Part shown: in pieces, positions 4,747-6,686 of the stretch
Layout of the letters: each line of letters opens with the position of its first letter
How positions within the stretch are numbered: position 1 is the first letter of the stretch
NCBI GenBank assembly: GCA_003648085.1
Contig: QMOC01000149.1
Location: forward strand, 1-6,686
Length of the DNA stretch: 6,686 nucleotides
Direction: 5' to 3'
Source: Chloroflexota bacterium
GTDB lineage: Bacteria > Chloroflexota > Anaerolineae > B4-G1
Notes under the pieces: model-generated
The model's input: only the letters and a program-made list of their open reading frames with translations
The model's database searches: none
What the model was told of the DNA's origin: nothing
Translations under genes and position numbers: made by a program

Positions 4747-6686
4747 GCCACCACCTCACGCCTCCGAAGCGGTCCTTCGATTCCCAGCCGCGCCCGCCGC
4801 CGCTCGCGCTCCCACGCCGGCATCTCCGCTCCCTCCTTCTCCGCCAGCACCGCCCGCAGTTCGAAGATCTGATCGCGTAGAAGAGCCGCCTTCTCGAATT
4901 CCAGGTCCCGGGCTGCAGCCTTCATCTGCTTCTCCAACTCCCGGATCAGGCGGGCTAGTTCATCCTTAGGCAGTTGGACCAGGCTCAATCCACGCTCCGG
5001 AGGGGCGGCTGTCTTAGCCCGCACCCGGTCCGTCAGGTCACGCACCTCCTTGATGATGGTGGCCGGCACGATGCCGTGTTCCTCGTTGTACTTCATCTGG
5101 ATCTTTCGCCGTCGCTCCGTCTCCTCAATGGCCCGCCTCATCGAGTCGGTGATGCGGTCGGCATACATAATGACGGTGCCGTTGACGTGCCGTGCCGCCC
5201 GGCCCATCGTCTGGATAAGGGCGGTGTCGGAGCGCAGGAAGCCCTCCTTGTCGGCGTCCAAAATCGCTACCAGGCTCACCTCCGGCAAATCCAGCCCCTC
5301 TCGCAGCAAATTGATCCCCACCACCACATCGTAGGCTCCCAGCCGCAGATCGCGCAGAATCTCCCCCCGCTCGATGGTCTGCACCTCGCTGTGCAGGTAG
5401 TGCACCTTGATGCCCAGTTCACGCAGATAGTCGGCCAGATCCTCGGCCATGCGCTTGGTCAGTGTGGTGACCAGCACGCGCTCGCCCCGTGCCACCCGTT
5501 CGTTGATCTGCCCTACCAGATCGTCCACCTGTCCCTTCACCGGCTTGACGATGATTCTGGGGTCCACGATGCCGGTGGGACGGATGATCTGCTGCACCAC
5601 CTGCTGGCTCTTCTCCAATTCGTAGGGGCCAGGGGTGGCGGAGGTGTAGATGACCTGGTTGGTGCGGACCTCGAACTCCTCGAAGGTGAGGGGACGGTTA
5701 TCCAGCGCCGAGGGAAGGCGGAAGCCGTACTCGACCAGTACCTCTTTGCGGCTACGATCACCGTGGTACATCCCGCGCACCTGGGGGATCGTCATGTGCG
5801 ACTCGTCCACGATGAGCAGGTAGTCGGCGGGGAAGTAGTCCATCAGCGTCCAGGGAGGTGAGCCAGGCGGACGCTGCTGCAGGTGGCGGGAGTAATTCTC
5901 AATGCCGGGGCAGTAACCGATCTCACGGATCATCTCGATGTCGTATCTTGTGCGCTGCTCCAACCGCTGTGCCTCCAGGAGTTTCCCCTGCGCCTTCAGT
6001 TCCGCCAGCCGCTCCTCCAGTTCGGCCTCGATGTCGGCCAGGGCCTTCTCCCGCTTCTCCTCAGGGGTGATGAAGTGCTTGGCGGGAAAGATGCGCACCT
6101 CGTCCAATTCCGCCAGCACCTCGCCGGTGAGGGGATCAACCTCGGTGATGCGTTCGATCTCGTCTCCCCAGAAGCCGATGCGGTAGGCTGTCTCGCCATA
6201 GGCAGGGCTGACCTCCAGCGTATCGCCCCGCACGCGGAAGGCTCCGCGCTTCAATTCGAAGTCGTTGCGCTCATAGTAGATGCTGACCAGATGACGGAGC
6301 AGGGTGTCGCGCCGGTGGCGCTCCCCCCGCCTCAGTTCAAGCATCACCCGGCCCCACTCCTCGGGGTCGCCGATGGCGTAGATGCAGGAGACCGAGGCGA
6401 CGATGATGACGTCGCGGCGGGAGAAGAGGGCGGTGGTGGCAGCCAGGCGAAGGCGGTCAATCTCCTCATTGATGTCGGCGTCTTTCTCGATGTAGAGGTC
6501 GTATTTGGGCAGGTAGGCCTCCGGCTGATAGTAGTCATAGTAGGAAACGAAGTACTCGACGGCGTTGTGGGGGAAGAACTCACGGAACTCGGCGTAGAGT
6601 TGGGCGGCGAGGGTCTTGTTGTGAGCAATAACGAGGGTGGGCTTCTGCACCTGCTCGATGACTTTCGACACGACGTAGGTCTTGCC
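4743..6686 (-). CDS. uvrB: Excinuclease ABC subunit B, 5' end cut by window edge
   Basis: UvrB is the damage-verifying helicase-like ATPase of bacterial nucleotide excision repair. It receives lesions from UvrA and recruits UvrC for incision. 647 residues are visible and the frame is open to the right edge, where GKT of Walker A is the first thing seen. By comparison with E. coli UvrB about 40-45 N-terminal residues are missing. Visible marks (numbered from the edge): NKTLAAQLY (23-31); the DNA-gripping beta-hairpin [12 protein letters not shown] (47-58); [13 protein letters not shown] (257-269); Walker B DESH (294-297); [10 protein letters not shown] (347-356); [13 protein letters not shown] (457-469); QTMGRAAR (492-499); and a C-terminal UVR domain (about 572-610, [12 protein letters not shown]) that contacts UvrC. 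A basic tail of about 30 residues ([11 protein letters not shown]) follows. The stop TGA is at 4745-4743. An internal GTG at 6671 is not the start, because Walker A lies upstream of it. The gene looks intact within the window and is not obviously linked to the operon after it. Confidence 0.98.
   Translation of the reverse strand, partial: GKTYVVSKVIEQVQKPTLVIAHNKTLAAQLYAEFREFFPHNAVEYFVSYYDYYQPEAYLPKYDLYIEKDADINEEIDRLRLAATTALFSRRDVIIVASVSCIYAIGDPEEWGRVMLELRRGERHRRDTLLRHLVSIYYERNDFELKRGAFRVRGDTLEVSPAYGETAYRIGFWGDEIERITEVDPLTGEVLAELDEVRIFPAKHFITPEEKREKALADIEAELEERLAELKAQGKLLEAQRLEQRTRYDIEMIREIGYCPGIENYSRHLQQRPPGSPPWTLMDYFPADYLLIVDESHMTIPQVRGMYHGDRSRKEVLVEYGFRLPSALDNRPLTFEEFEVRTNQVIYTSATPGPYELEKSQQVVQQIIRPTGIVDPRIIVKPVKGQVDDLVGQINERVARGERVLVTTLTKRMAEDLADYLRELGIKVHYLHSEVQTIERGEILRDLRLGAYDVVVGINLLREGLDLPEVSLVAILDADKEGFLRSDTALIQTMGRAARHVNGTVIMYADRITDSMRRAIEETERRRKIQMKYNEEHGIVPATIIKEVRDLTDRVRAKTAAPPERGLSLVQLPKDELARLIRELEKQMKAAARDLEFEKAALLRDQIFELRAVLAEKEGAEMPAWERERRRARLGIEGPLRRREVVA

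Noticed and set aside
4658..4759. Longer N-terminus for the Uma2 protein (start at 4759)
   Set aside because: That start lies upstream of the -10/-35 elements and inside uvrB. The added peptide is just the translated heptamer repeat, and the ATG at 4657 has its own ribosome binding site.
4974..5861. 295-codon plus-strand open frame
   Set aside because: It is antisense to the conserved UvrB helicase region, with no ribosome binding site or recognisable domain.

Overview
The window is high-GC bacterial DNA. Every gene I can support lies on the minus strand, so the layout reads from high to low coordinates. The gene types and style suggest a Chloroflexota (Anaerolineae-like) genome, probably environmental or thermophilic. 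The signs are a Uma2-family gene, near-perfect Shine-Dalgarno sites combined with TTG and GTG starts, a short heptanucleotide tandem repeat between genes, and a UvrB of the type common in that phylum and in Firmicutes. This placement is inference at moderate confidence.

In transcription order the window holds: (1) the 3' portion of uvrB, a nucleotide-excision-repair helicase subunit, cut by the right edge just at its Walker A lysine; (2) a strong sigma-70-type promoter whose -35 box overlaps the uvrB stop codon, followed by a 7-bp tandem repeat in the leader; (3) a Uma2-family PD-(D/E)XK protein; (4) two tandem paralogous genes of 474 and 492 codons, each joining a dihydrodipicolinate-synthase/N-acetylneuraminate-lyase (DHDPS/NAL) aldolase barrel to a C-terminal formaldehyde-activating-enzyme (Fae)-like domain, with a perfect 12-bp inverted repeat between them; (5) a 151-nt gap with palindromes that reuse the same octamer; (6) a stand-alone PPC-domain (DUF296) protein starting with TTG; and (7) a family 2 glycosyltransferase that overlaps it by 4 bp (GTGA) and runs off the left edge. 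No gene-free stretch exceeds 151 nt.

The most interesting content is the pair of aldolase-Fae fusions. DHDPS/NAL enzymes make or break C-C bonds to pyruvate through a Schiff-base lysine. Fae condenses formaldehyde with tetrahydromethanopterin. Joining them suggests, by analogy with archaeal Fae-Hps fusions, a bifunctional enzyme in which an aldolase releases or consumes formaldehyde and the Fae-like domain handles it. The two copies differ at key positions: the downstream copy keeps the Fae catalytic histidine and the DHDPS proton-relay tyrosine, while the upstream copy has Gln and Phe there. They may therefore have split functions or form a mixed complex. Both lack the arginine that defines true DHDPS. 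The Uma2 gene is likely translationally coupled to the first fusion gene, so the three genes probably share one transcript. Whether the PPC and glycosyltransferase genes are on the same transcript is uncertain.
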